Below are positions 33,105 through 41,948 of a stretch of 64,000 bases of DNA, in pieces. How positions within the stretch are numbered: position 1 is the stretch's first letter; every line of letters begins with the position of its first letter. Source of the stretch: Amycolatopsis albispora (GTDB lineage: Bacteria > Actinomycetota > Actinomycetes > Mycobacteriales > Pseudonocardiaceae); assembly GCF_003312875.1 (NCBI RefSeq), contig NZ_CP015163.1, positions 2,914,001 through 2,978,000 of the forward strand. The letters are read 5' to 3'. A model generated the notes under the pieces. The model worked only from the letters and a program-made list of their open reading frames with translations, was not told the origin of the DNA and did not search any database. Both the position numbers and the translations under genes were made by a program.

Positions 33105-34331
33105 TTGGCAAACGAGGCACCGAAGCCGGTCGCGCTGCGGTTTTTCTGGGTGGTGCTCGTGCTCGGCCTGGCCGGGGCCTGGTTCACGTTGTGGCCGCTG
33201 GTCGAGAGCGCCGGTTCCTGGCAGATCGATCTCGAGGTCTACCGCAACGGCTACAACGCGTGGCGAGCCGATGGCGACCTGTACGGCGTGATGCCCGAAA
33301 CGCAGATCGGCAATCCGCTGCCGTTCATCTACCCGCCGTTCGCGTTGCTGGCGTTGCTGCCGTTCGCCGCGCTGCCGTGGGTTACCGCGAACACCCTCCT
33401 GGTGCTGGCCAACTTCGCCGCGATCGCGGCCACGGTCTACGTCGTGGGCAGGCACGTGTGGCCCGCGGGCGGCCCCCGTGGCGCGATCATGATCGCCGCC
33501 GCGACCACGCCGTTGTCGGTTTTCCTCGAACCGGTCAGCGACACCTTCTCCTTCGGCCAGGTCAACCTGCTGCTGATGGGCCTGGTCGCGGTCGATTGCC
33601 TGGCGCCGAAAACCTGGTGGCCACGCGGGATCGGCGTCGGCATCGCCGCGGCGATCAAGCTCACGCCCGCCGCCTTTGTCCTCTACTTCCTGCTGCGCAA
33701 GGACTACCGGGCGGCGATCGTGGCCGCGGTGACCGGCGCCGTCGCCACCGTCGCCGGGTTCGCCGTCGACTTCGCCGGGTCGGTGAAGTTCTGGACCGGC
33801 GGTTCCGAGGGCCTCGCCGAGGTCAGCGGCTCACCGTTCCGCACCAACCAGGCGATCGAAGCCGCGCTGGCGCGGTTCGGCCTCTCCCCCGCCGACGTCA
33901 CGGTGTGGTGGATCGTGCTCGGCCTGCTCGTGCTCGGCGTGACGATCGTGGCGATGCGGCGCGCTGACCCGGCACCGGCCCTGCTGGCCAACGCCGCGCT
34001 CGCGCTGGTCATCTCCCCGACCTCCTGGTCGCACCACTGGGTGTGGGTGGTGCCCGCGCTGGTGGTGATGCTCGCCTACGTGGTGCGCCGACTGACCGAA
34101 AACTCACTCGCCGCGATCGGCTGGTTCACCGCCGCGCTGCTCACCACGATCGCGTTCACCCTCGCGCCGTTCCACGAACTGCCCGGCTACAACGACAAGG
34201 AACTGCTGTGGACCACCGGCCAGCAGTTCGCCGGGAACAGCTACCTGCTGCTGGCGCTGACCTTCCTGATCTGCCTCGCGCTGCCCGCGCTCAGGACCGC
34301 AGGCGCGCGCGCTCGCGCTGCCAATCGCTGA
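33105..34331 (+). CDS. GT87-family membrane glycosyltransferase (DUF2029)
   Basis: A 408-residue polytopic membrane protein with about ten helices. It resembles the actinobacterial alpha-1,2-mannosyltransferases that use polyprenyl-phosphate mannose. Characteristic segments are the early loop IDLEVYRNGYNAW with an Asp after the first helix, PFIYPPFALLALLPF, FGQVNLLLMG and PTSWSHHWVWVVPA. The TTG at 33105 follows GGGGGAG at a suitable distance and yields the normal N-terminus; longer frames run through the repeat array. Its final 41 bp overlap the convergent glutamine-synthetase-like gene. It probably acts on cell-envelope lipoglycans. Confidence 0.83.
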   Translation: MANEAPKPVALRFFWVVLVLGLAGAWFTLWPLVESAGSWQIDLEVYRNGYNAWRADGDLYGVMPETQIGNPLPFIYPPFALLALLPFAALPWVTANTLLVLANFAAIAATVYVVGRHVWPAGGPRGAIMIAAATTPLSVFLEPVSDTFSFGQVNLLLMGLVAVDCLAPKTWWPRGIGVGIAAAIKLTPAAFVLYFLLRKDYRAAIVAAVTGAVATVAGFAVDFAGSVKFWTGGSEGLAEVSGSPFRTNQAIEAALARFGLSPADVTVWWIVLGLLVLGVTIVAMRRADPAPALLANAALALVISPTSWSHHWVWVVPALVVMLAYVVRRLTENSLAAIGWFTAALLTTIAFTLAPFHELPGYNDKELLWTTGQQFAGNSYLLLALTFLICLALPALRTAGARARAANR

Positions 34332-35577
34332 CCGACTCGAGACCGGCCTCGATTTCCGCGCGCAGCAACGACTTCTGCTGCGCGGCCACCGCAGGGCCGA
34401 GCAGTTCGGAGCATTCGGCCAGTGCCTCCCACGGGCTGCCTGCCAGCTCGCCGCACACCTCGCCCTCGGCCGGCGGTGCCAGGTTCTCGTCGAGACCGGT
34501 GATGCCCGCCGCGAGCAGGGCCGCGAGGACCAGGTGTGGTTGCGCGTCGGCGCCGGCGAACCGGAACTCCAGGCGCGGGGTGTCCCCACCGGCCACCCGC
34601 ACCGCCGCCGTCCGGTCGTCAGTCCCCCAGCGCAGCACCCGCGGCGAGAACGGCCCCGTGCGCAGCCGCACGTAGCTGTTCCAGGTCGGCGCCCAGATCG
34701 GCGTCAGCGCCCTGGCGTGCCGCAGCACGCCCGCCAGGAAAGCGTTCAGGCGATCACGGTCCACACTAGATCCGTCCAAAGCGGACAGTGACAAGTGGAC
34801 GTGGCCGGAGCTGCCGCGGCCGTTCCCCTCGGCTGCGGCGTACCCGGCGGTCACGCCGTGCTCGGCAGCCGCCCGCCGCACCAGGAACTGCTGCAGGAGC
34901 GCGTCGTCGCAGGCCGCGAGCGCGTCCCGGTGCCGCAGCACGATCTCGTACTGACCAGGGTGGCATTCGGCACGCGCCGACTCGACACCGAGCCCGGCCC
35001 GCGCCAGGAGTTCGGCCGCGGTGGTGAGCACCGGCCGCAAGTTTTCCGTGCCGCCGAGTGCGTAGTCCACCGGGTGCGCGGTGAGCGGTTCACCATCGGC
35101 GCCGCGGAAGGTCACCTCGTGTTCGATGCCGACCGACGGCACCAGCCCGCGTTCCTCCAGCGCGGCCAGCTGCCGGGTGAGCACCGTGCGCGGCGCGATG
35201 TCCACGGCCGCGCCGTCCGGCCACTCGACATCACAGACCACCGCGAGCGCACCCGGCACCGGCGTCAGCGTGGCCAGATCCGGTCGCATCCGCAGATCCC
35301 CGAAGCGGCCGGCATACCGGCGCAGCGACTCGTCCAATGTAGACGGCACATCCCGGTGAACGTCCCAGACGAACACATACGAGCAGACGCCGTACCCGTT
35401 CGCCAGCACCTCGTCGGCGAAGAACCGGCCGTCCAGCTCGACTCCGGCGAACCGCGCGTGCGGATCGGGCACCAGCAGCAACACCCGTGGCACTTCGGCG
35501 AGACCGTCCGGCACGCGCGCGGCTTCGCGCCGCTGGGCCAGGCTGCGCGGCCCGGCCGGTCTCGGCGAACCGTTCAC
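34291..35577 (-). CDS. Glutamine-synthetase-family ligase in a siderophore operon
   Basis: A 428-residue glutamine synthetase superfamily protein, shorter than GlnA (about 470). The ligase domain is intact: metal-site Glu in VGIEHEVTF, the loop GSSGHVHLSL, WGTDDRTAAVRV and RLEFRFAGADAQPHLVLAALLA in two adjoining pieces. Relatives of this non-GlnA type (PuuA, GlnA2/GlnA3) join the gamma-carboxyl of glutamate to amines such as putrescine or cadaverine. It overlaps the IucA/IucC gene by GTGA, so it is made together with siderophore enzymes. Its role could be acylation of the diamine or hydroxy-diamine, in place of the missing acyltransferase, or disposal of excess diamine. Both roles are inference. 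Confidence 0.85.
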   Translation of the reverse strand: MNGSPRPAGPRSLAQRREAARVPDGLAEVPRVLLLVPDPHARFAGVELDGRFFADEVLANGYGVCSYVFVWDVHRDVPSTLDESLRRYAGRFGDLRMRPDLATLTPVPGALAVVCDVEWPDGAAVDIAPRTVLTRQLAALEERGLVPSVGIEHEVTFRGADGEPLTAHPVDYALGGTENLRPVLTTAAELLARAGLGVESARAECHPGQYEIVLRHRDALAACDDALLQQFLVRRAAAEHGVTAGYAAAEGNGRGSSGHVHLSLSALDGSSVDRDRLNAFLAGVLRHARALTPIWAPTWNSYVRLRTGPFSPRVLRWGTDDRTAAVRVAGGDTPRLEFRFAGADAQPHLVLAALLAAGITGLDENLAPPAEGEVCGELAGSPWEALAECSELLGPAVAAQQKSLLRAEIEAGLESVSDWQRERARLRS

Positions 35578-37412
35578 CACGCGCCCGCGGGATCGGGGCC
35601 GTGCAACGGGTTCGGCGCCCGGCCCCACCGCACGTCGAACTCGTCGTCCCGCTCGACCTTGTCGAAGCCCTCGCCCGCGAGGTGTTCGCGGTTCAGCGTC
35701 ACCCGCTCGACGTCCGGCGCGAACAGCGAGCACGCGTCGAAACGCGCCGCCAGTTCGGGATTGGCCTCGCGGAACCGGTTGACCACCTCGCGCACCAGCT
35801 CCCAGAACCGCGCGCGCGGCAGCGAAAGCTCGTCCAGCAGCAGTTCCGCCCAGAACCGGAACTGGCCGGAGAACACTGAGCTGAACAACGACTGCGCGAG
35901 CAGGTGCGCGGGCCAGCGCAGCATTTCCTCGGCCGCTTCCGGCGCCAGCCGCGCGTACACGTCGACTTCTTCGTCGAGCAGGTCCACGCCCTGCGCGAAA
36001 TCCTTGATCGCCACGCGGAGTGGCCTGCCGTCCTCGTCCACGATCAGGATCAGGTTCTGGCCGTGCGGGCAGAACCCCACGCCGTAACGGAGCAGCCATT
36101 GCAGCAAGGGCGTCAGCAGCAGGTCGAACACCTTGGCGCACCAGGCTTCCGCACCCAGGTCCGACCGCCGGATGAGCGTGGCGAGCACCGATTCCCCGTC
36201 CGGCCCGCGATACGGCAGCGCGGCGAAGGACAGCGCGTGCTCACCGTCGCCGACGCGTTCCCGCAGCGGTTCGCGCCAGAGCGCGCCGAGCGTTTCGTGG
36301 AACCGGTACGGCAGCTCGTCCAGCGCGCCGAACAGCGGGTGCCGGACCGAAACACTGGCCACCTCACCCAGCAGCTCGAACCGGTACTGCTCGGTGAGCA
36401 GCGGATCGGCGGCGCTGACCTCCTTGAGCCACGCGGTGATCGCCGGTCCGGCGAGCGTGGCCGCCGAGTTGAGCCCGCGGTAGACCAGCGTGTTGCGCAC
36501 CGACACGGCCGTCTTCACGTCCCGGCGCTCCGGCCTGCCGATGTTCGCCAGCGTGCGAACGGTCTGGTGTGGACGGTAGTGGTCGTGCCCCGGCCCGAGG
36601 TCGATCAGCACGCCGGTGCTCAGCTCGGCGGCGTAGAGCGTGCCGACGATCTCGTCGGCCTGCCACGGGTGCACCGGCACCAGCAGGTAGTCGGCCGGAT
36701 CCCCGTACTCGGTGATCTGGGCGGTGAAGTCGGCACGCAGGTCGTGGTCGAGTTCCTCGGCCAGCAGCCGTTCCTCGCTCAGTTCGCCGATGCAGCGGAA
36801 CTGGGCGTGTTCGCGATGCACGGCGAACCAGCGCAGCACCACGTCCGCCCCCGACTCCGGCGAGTACCGCTCGCGGTCAGTGGCCGAGAAGCCGACACGG
36901 CCCTTGTTCAGCACCAGCCGCGGGTGCCCGGTCAGGTGCCCGTCCGCCAGGTTGTAGTCCATAGTGGACAGCACGGCCGCGCTCGGCGCGTCCGCGAGGC
37001 GGGTGGCTTCGTTGGCCACCGTGGCGGTCAGCTCGGCCAGCACGTCCGCCAGGCGCAGCCCGCTCAGCCCGAGCGCTTCCTTGGCGTCCACCACCAGCGT
37101 CCGCGGATCGTCGGCGGGCGCGGTGCGCTCGGCGATCCGCACCGCGCTGCCCGCTTGCACGGTCCACGCGTCGAACGCACCGCGGCGCGCGCGGAACTCG
37201 TACCGCGCGCCCGGCAGGTTCAGCACCCAGCCGCGGTGGCCGTCGTCCGACTCCGCGGAGTCGCCCGCGTCGGCCGGCTCGGGCCGCAGCAGGCCTTCGT
37301 AGGACAACTCCCCCAGCATCTTGTGCACGATCAGCGCTCCGGCCGCCCGCCACGCCGCGGCGGTGTCCGCCGGATCGTCGCTGGCCAGGGAAACCTGCGC
37401 GGTCTCGGTCAC
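35574..37412 (-). CDS. IucA/IucC-family NIS siderophore synthetase (DesD-like)
   Basis: A 612-residue ATP-dependent NRPS-independent siderophore synthetase. Family features are GHPRLVLNKGRVGFSATD, LLVPVHPWQ, RTLANIGRPERRDVKTAVSV in sequence, and the C-terminal nucleotide-binding PHGQNLILIVDEDGRP and AIKDFAQGVDLLDE. Length matches DesD (about 595). Such enzymes adenylate a carboxylate and condense it with a hydroxylamine or amine. It is coupled by GTGA overlaps to the monooxygenase gene upstream and the GS-like gene downstream. Confidence 0.92.
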   Translation of the reverse strand: MTETAQVSLASDDPADTAAAWRAAGALIVHKMLGELSYEGLLRPEPADAGDSAESDDGHRGWVLNLPGARYEFRARRGAFDAWTVQAGSAVRIAERTAPADDPRTLVVDAKEALGLSGLRLADVLAELTATVANEATRLADAPSAAVLSTMDYNLADGHLTGHPRLVLNKGRVGFSATDRERYSPESGADVVLRWFAVHREHAQFRCIGELSEERLLAEELDHDLRADFTAQITEYGDPADYLLVPVHPWQADEIVGTLYAAELSTGVLIDLGPGHDHYRPHQTVRTLANIGRPERRDVKTAVSVRNTLVYRGLNSAATLAGPAITAWLKEVSAADPLLTEQYRFELLGEVASVSVRHPLFGALDELPYRFHETLGALWREPLRERVGDGEHALSFAALPYRGPDGESVLATLIRRSDLGAEAWCAKVFDLLLTPLLQWLLRYGVGFCPHGQNLILIVDEDGRPLRVAIKDFAQGVDLLDEEVDVYARLAPEAAEEMLRWPAHLLAQSLFSSVFSGQFRFWAELLLDELSLPRARFWELVREVVNRFREANPELAARFDACSLFAPDVERVTLNREHLAGEGFDKVERDDEFDVRWGRAPNPLHGPDPAGAW

Positions 37413-38683
37413 GAGCCCTCCAGTCCGAACTTGGTGAACGCGGTGCGTTCCGGCAACCTGTAGACCGTACGCCCGCCGAGCGCGTTGAGAATGCGGGCCG
37501 AGCGCCACGCCGCCAGCCCGAGATCGGGGGCACCGACGCCGTGGGTGTGGCGTTCGGCGTTCTGCACGAACAGCGAGCCGGTCACCTCGGGTGGCAGCGC
37601 GAGCCGGTAGTCGCGGCCGACCACCGGGCGCCCGGCGCGGTCGCGCTCGCAGTCGCCGGTGTACGGGCTCAGCGTCTCGGTGTAGCCGGTCGCGGCGACC
37701 ACCGCTCCGGTGTGGACGGTCGCGCTGCTGCCCTGTTCGGCGTGCCGCAGGCGCAGTTCGATGCCGTCGTCCGCGAGCCCGGCCCCGACCACCTCCACGC
37801 CGGGCGTGAGCGTCACGTCCGGCCAGCGGCCGCCGATGCCCAGCTGGTACAGCTCGTCGTGGATGGCCGCGATCGTTTCGGCGTCGATCCCCTTGTACAG
37901 CTGCCACTGCGACGGGACGAGCCGGTCGCGCACCGGTTCGGCCAGGCCGTGGAAGTAGGCGGTGTAGTCGGGGGTGAACTGCTCGAGCCCCAGCTTCGAG
38001 TACTCCATCGGCGCGAACGACCGCGTCCGGCTCAGCCAGCGCAGGCCGTGCGGCCGGGCACGCAGCAGGTCCAGGAACACCTCGGCACCCGACTGCCCCG
38101 AACCGAGCACGGTGACCGACGGCGCGGCGAGCAGTTCTTCGCGTGCCTGGAGGTAATCCGCCGAATGCACGGCGAGCGCGCCGGGTTCGGCGACGAGTTC
38201 GCGCAGCGCTTCCGGGACCTTCGGCGAGGTGCCGACCCCGAGCACGACGTTGCGGGCCAGCACCGGATCACCTTCGGCGAAGGAGAGCGCGAACGCGTTC
38301 TCCGCGGGTTCCCAGCGCACGCCGGTCACCGTACGCCCGAACCGGCACGACGGCAGCCGCTCGCTCACCCAGCGGCAGTAGTCGTCGTACTCCGCGCGCG
38401 GGATGTGGAAGCGCTCGGCGAAGTAGAACGGGAACAGCCGGTCCTTCGCCCGCAGGTAGTTCAGAAAGGACAGTTCGCTGGTGGGGTCGACCAGCGAGAC
38501 CAGGTCGGCCAGGAACGGCACCTGCAGCGTGGTGCCTTCGATGAGCAGCCCGGGATGCCAGCTGAACCCGGGGCGGCGCTCGAAGAACACCGCGTCGAGC
38601 TCCGGCACCCCGGCGGCCAGTGCGGCCAGCGACAGGTTGAACGGGCCGATCCCGACGCCCGCCAGGTCCACCGGGCCGTTCAC
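37409..38683 (-). CDS. Lysine/ornithine/diamine N-monooxygenase (DesB/IucD-like)
   Basis: A 424-residue FAD- and NADPH-dependent N-hydroxylase. The FAD motif is GVGIGPFNLSLAAL near residue 10, with further hallmarks FQVPFLADLV-like LQVPFLADLVSLVDPT, the NADPH motif VLGSGQSGAEVFLDLL and the C-terminal ATGYTETLSP. It should hydroxylate the terminal amine of the decarboxylase product (cadaverine or similar). The GTG start overlaps the decarboxylase stop by GTGA. Confidence 0.92.
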   Translation of the reverse strand: MNGPVDLAGVGIGPFNLSLAALAAGVPELDAVFFERRPGFSWHPGLLIEGTTLQVPFLADLVSLVDPTSELSFLNYLRAKDRLFPFYFAERFHIPRAEYDDYCRWVSERLPSCRFGRTVTGVRWEPAENAFALSFAEGDPVLARNVVLGVGTSPKVPEALRELVAEPGALAVHSADYLQAREELLAAPSVTVLGSGQSGAEVFLDLLRARPHGLRWLSRTRSFAPMEYSKLGLEQFTPDYTAYFHGLAEPVRDRLVPSQWQLYKGIDAETIAAIHDELYQLGIGGRWPDVTLTPGVEVVGAGLADDGIELRLRHAEQGSSATVHTGAVVAATGYTETLSPYTGDCERDRAGRPVVGRDYRLALPPEVTGSLFVQNAERHTHGVGAPDLGLAAWRSARILNALGGRTVYRLPERTAFTKFGLEGS

Positions 38684-40131
38684 GAAAGGACCCGCTCCTC
38701 TCCGGCGGCGGTCAGCTCCGCCGCCGTCCGCACCACCAGGTCCAGCAGCGGCCGGTAGTCCGCCGCGGTGGCCTCGGGATTGAGCAGGGTGAGCTTGAGC
38801 CAGACCTGCTCGGCGCCGCCGGGCCCGGTGGGCATGGTGGCCCGGCCGAGCACCGCGGTGCCCGCCTCCAGCAGGGTGCGGCGGACCCGCGCCACCACCT
38901 CGTCCGGCACGCGCGGGCGGAAGAGCACAGTGGACAGTGAGGGCGCGGCCCACAGGTGCAGGCCGGGATCGGCGGCGATGTCCTCGGCCACCTCGGTGGC
39001 GGTTTCGCAGCAGCGCGCCACCAGCCTGCCCAGTTCCCGGTGCCCCAGCGCGTAGAAGGTGACCGCCATCCGGAAGGCGTCCGGCCGCCGGGAGGTCCGG
39101 ATCGACCGGCCGAGCAGGTCCGGCAGCCCGGCTTCGGTGTCGTCGTCGGCGTTGAGGTACTCCGCGCGCACGTTCAGCGCGCCGAGCATCCTGGCGTCGC
39201 GGCAGGCCAGCAGCCCGGCCGCGACCGGCTGCCAGCCGAACTTGTGCATGTCCAGCGCGACCGAGTCGGCCTCGGCGAGCCCCGCCAGCAGTCCGGCGTG
39301 CGCCGGGCTGAACAACGCCATCCCGCCGTACGCGGCGTCGACGTGCAGGTGCGCGCCCGCGGCCCGGCACAGCGCGGCGATTTCGGGCAGCGGATCGATT
39401 TCACCGGTGTTCGTGGTGCCCGCGGTCGCCACCACCACGGCGGGTTCGGTGAGCGCGTCCAGCGCCTCGGCGAGCGCGTCGGGACGCAGCCGGTCGCCGT
39501 CGCAGGCGACCACCACGGGCGCGGGCAGCCCGAGCACCCACGCCGCCCTGGCCACGCTGTGATGCGCGTTCGCGCCGCAGACCGGGACCACGCGGTGGCC
39601 GGGGGCGTGCTCACGCGCGAGCAGCAGGCCGAGCAGGTTCGACTCGGTGCCGCCGGTGGTCACCACGGCGTCGGGTGCGGTGTCCTCACCGGGGAAGCAG
39701 ACGCGGGCCAGCGCGGCGGTGAACTCGCGTTCCAGCTCACTGGCGACCGGTGCCTGGTCCCACGAGTCCATCGAGGGGTTGAGCGCGGCGGCCACCACGT
39801 CCGCGGCCACCGACACGGCCAGCGGCGGGCAGTGCAGATGCGCGGCACACCAAGGATCCGCGGGATCGACCGAGCCCGCGGCCAGCAGCGCGCTCAGCTC
39901 GGTCAGCGCGCGCTCTGCGCCGACGCCCTCGGCCAGCAACGATCCACTGGGCAACGCGGAAGCCAGTTCGGCGGCCACCGCGGCGGGACCGCCACCCGGC
40001 GCGGGTCCGCGGCGTTCGGCGGCACCGGCCGCGAAACCCCGCAGCGCGAAGGGAATCAGCTCGGCCAGCCGTTCGTGCCCGGCCGTTCCGCCGGCCAGTG
40101 CCGGACCCGGTTCCCCGCGCGAGTTCGCCAC
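38680..40131 (-). CDS. PLP-dependent group II decarboxylase (DesA-like)
   Basis: A 483-residue PLP-dependent amino-acid decarboxylase. The PLP Lys lies in LDMHKFGWQPVA, with VDAAYGG, TTGGTESNLLGLL and ATAGTTNTGEIDP as fold markers. In NIS siderophore operons this enzyme makes the diamine (cadaverine from lysine, or diaminopropane from Dab). The GTG start at 40131 has GGAGG 4 nt upstream, and an iron box lies immediately beyond, so this is the first gene of an iron-repressed operon. Confidence 0.92.
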   Translation of the reverse strand: MANSRGEPGPALAGGTAGHERLAELIPFALRGFAAGAAERRGPAPGGGPAAVAAELASALPSGSLLAEGVGAERALTELSALLAAGSVDPADPWCAAHLHCPPLAVSVAADVVAAALNPSMDSWDQAPVASELEREFTAALARVCFPGEDTAPDAVVTTGGTESNLLGLLLAREHAPGHRVVPVCGANAHHSVARAAWVLGLPAPVVVACDGDRLRPDALAEALDALTEPAVVVATAGTTNTGEIDPLPEIAALCRAAGAHLHVDAAYGGMALFSPAHAGLLAGLAEADSVALDMHKFGWQPVAAGLLACRDARMLGALNVRAEYLNADDDTEAGLPDLLGRSIRTSRRPDAFRMAVTFYALGHRELGRLVARCCETATEVAEDIAADPGLHLWAAPSLSTVLFRPRVPDEVVARVRRTLLEAGTAVLGRATMPTGPGGAEQVWLKLTLLNPEATAADYRPLLDLVVRTAAELTAAGEERVLS

Positions 40132-40140
40132 CCGTCCTCC

Positions 40141-40159
40141 TTAGGTTTGCCTACCCTGA
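40141..40159. promoter_or_regulatory. Iron box (DtxR/IdeR/DmdR-type) for the siderophore operon
   Basis: TTAGGTTTGCCTACCCTGA matches 15 of 19 positions of the consensus TTAGGTTAGGCTAACCTAA. It lies directly upstream of the ribosome site of the decarboxylase gene. Binding of an iron-loaded DtxR-family repressor would shut the whole operon when iron is sufficient. Confidence 0.8.
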
Positions 40160-40277
40160 ACCAGGGTACGGACCACCGCTTCCCGCTTCATCATGTGGGT
40201 GGCCGGGCGCGTGGCGGTTCCACCATCCGGTCTACGCGGGCCACCGCGGGGTAGATTCGCCCGCGGAGGTGACGATC

Positions 40278-40649
40278 TTGCCGGTTCGGTTGCTGGGCGC
40301 GGTCACGCTCGGCGGGGCACTCGGCAGCCTCGCCCGATTCGGCCTGTCCGTGCTGTTTCCGCACCCGCCGGGCGGTTTCGCGGTGTCCACAATGCTCGTG
40401 AACGTGACCGGCTGCCTGCTCATCGGCGTGTTGTACACGGCAACCGACCACCCGTTGTGGCGGGCTTTCCTCGGTGTCGGCGTGCTCGGCGGCTACACCA
40501 CGTATTCGACGGCGGTGCTCGACGCGCTGCAAGCCGGGCAAACCGGACACGCATTGCCCGCGCTGGCTTACACCTTCGGCACGCTGGTCGCCTGCCTGCT
40601 GGCCGTGGTGGCCGGAATGCGCCTGTTCACCCGATCGGGCGAGCGATGA
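40278..40649 (+). CDS. crcB: CrcB/Fluc fluoride channel subunit 1
   Basis: A 123-residue four-helix membrane protein of the CrcB family: GGALGSLARFGLS, VNVTGCLLIGVLY and GGYTTYSTAVLDAL carry the conserved Gly/Arg, Asn and TTYST motifs. The TTG start at 40278 has GGAGG 8 nt upstream and gives the usual family length. It overlaps the second crcB gene by ATGA; the two subunits probably form a heterodimeric fluoride exporter. I saw no fluoride riboswitch in the 118 bp upstream. Confidence 0.9.
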   Translation: MPVRLLGAVTLGGALGSLARFGLSVLFPHPPGGFAVSTMLVNVTGCLLIGVLYTATDHPLWRAFLGVGVLGGYTTYSTAVLDALQAGQTGHALPALAYTFGTLVACLLAVVAGMRLFTRSGER

Positions 40650-40981
40650 CCGCGCTGCTCGTTGCCGTCGGTGGCGCGGCCGGTGCGGTGCTGCGGTATC
40701 TCGTGCACCGGCTCTGGGCGTCGCGCACGGCGTTCCCGTGGGCGACGTTCGCGGTGAACGTGGCCGGTTCGGCGTTGCTCGGCCTGCTCACCGGGGTCAC
40801 CGGCGCGGCGCAGGCGCTGCTCGCGGTCGGCCTGTGCGGGGCGCTCACCACGTACTCGACCTTCGGTTTCGAAACCGTCGAGCTGATCAACCGGGGCCAG
40901 GCACCGCGGGCGGTGGGCTACGTGGCGGCGACGATGGTCGCCGGTTTCGGCGCCGCCGCGCTCACCCTCCACCTGCGGTGA
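40646..40981 (+). CDS. crcB: CrcB/Fluc fluoride channel subunit 2
   Basis: A 111-residue CrcB protein with GGAAGAVLRYLVH, VNVAGSALLGLL and GALTTYSTFGFETVEL. It is shorter than its partner by about 12 residues and overlaps it by ATGA. Paired crcB genes in antiparallel-topology heterodimers are common in Gram-positive bacteria. Confidence 0.9.
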   Translation: MTALLVAVGGAAGAVLRYLVHRLWASRTAFPWATFAVNVAGSALLGLLTGVTGAAQALLAVGLCGALTTYSTFGFETVELINRGQAPRAVGYVAATMVAGFGAAALTLHLR

Positions 40982-40994
40982 GGCCCCAGCGAGG

Positions 40995-41948
40995 TCAGCG
41001 CGGGCGCAGTGCCCTGACCTGTTCGAACGGGTCGCCGCCGGTGGGCAGCAGGGCGATCACCGGTGTGGTCAGCCCGTTGTCCACATAGGACTGGACGCGC
41101 TCGCGGCAGGCTTCCGGGCTGCCGTGCACGATCAGGTCGTCGACCACCTCGTCCGGGATCGCCGCGTTCGCCGCCTTCCGGTCGCCGGCGGCCCACGCCT
41201 GGTGCATCGGGGCCAGGATCTCCTCGCGCCCCAGCCAGTCGTGGAACTTCGCGTACACCGGCACGGTCAGGTAACTGCTGATCAGCAGGCGGCCAAGGCC
41301 GCGGGCGGCCTCGGCGTCCTCGGTGGGGCAGACGAAGATCCGCGCGGCCAGTTCCGGCTCCGGGCCGAGCACCTCGCGCACCTTCGGCACGTCCGCGGGC
41401 GCGAGCCAGTTCGTGATGGCGCCGTCGGCTTCCTTCGCGGCCAGCTTCAGCATGCCGGGCCGCAGCGCCGCCAGCATGATCGGCGGCGCGGGGTCCGGGA
41501 TGCGCTCCAGCCGGAACTTGCTGACCGAGAACGTCGGGTACTTCTCGGTCACCTTCTCCCCCGCCAGCGCGGCACGCAGGAAGCGCAGCGTGTCCCGCGT
41601 CCGCGCGAACGGCTCGCTGAACTCGGCGGCGTTCCAGCCCTCCACGATCACCGGCGACGACGTGCCGATGCCGAGCACGAACCGGCCCGGCGCGCATTCG
41701 GCCAGCGTCGCCGCGCTCATCGCGAGCAGGCCGGGGCCACGCGTGTACACCGGCACGATCGCGGTGCCCAGCCGCAGCGAAGGCGCCCACTGCGAGGCCA
41801 GCAGCAGTGGCGAGAACGCGTCGGTACCGGCGGTTTCGGCGGACCAGGCGTCGGTGTAGCCGAGGTCCGGCAACTCCTGCACCAGTTCGCGGTGCGCGGC
41901 GAGCGGCACCCCGGTGAACGGGATCGTGATGCCCCAGCGGTTGGTCAC
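40995..41948 (-). CDS. LLM-class F420-dependent oxidoreductase
   Basis: A 317-residue luciferase-like TIM-barrel oxidoreductase (WGITIPFTGVP, DAWSAETAG, LRLGTAIVPVYTRGP, GRFVLGIGTSSP). Family members in actinomycetes generally use reduced F420 or flavin to hydroxylate or reduce small molecules. The GTG start overlaps the upstream peptidase stop by GTGA, so the two are coupled. No specific substrate is evident. Confidence 0.88.
   Translation of the reverse strand: MTNRWGITIPFTGVPLAAHRELVQELPDLGYTDAWSAETAGTDAFSPLLLASQWAPSLRLGTAIVPVYTRGPGLLAMSAATLAECAPGRFVLGIGTSSPVIVEGWNAAEFSEPFARTRDTLRFLRAALAGEKVTEKYPTFSVSKFRLERIPDPAPPIMLAALRPGMLKLAAKEADGAITNWLAPADVPKVREVLGPEPELAARIFVCPTEDAEAARGLGRLLISSYLTVPVYAKFHDWLGREEILAPMHQAWAAGDRKAANAAIPDEVVDDLIVHGSPEACRERVQSYVDNGLTTPVIALLPTGGDPFEQVRALRPR

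Noticed and set aside
40160..40277. Fluoride (crcB) riboswitch upstream of the crcB pair
   Set aside because: I looked for the conserved fluoride-aptamer elements in this leader and could not align them.
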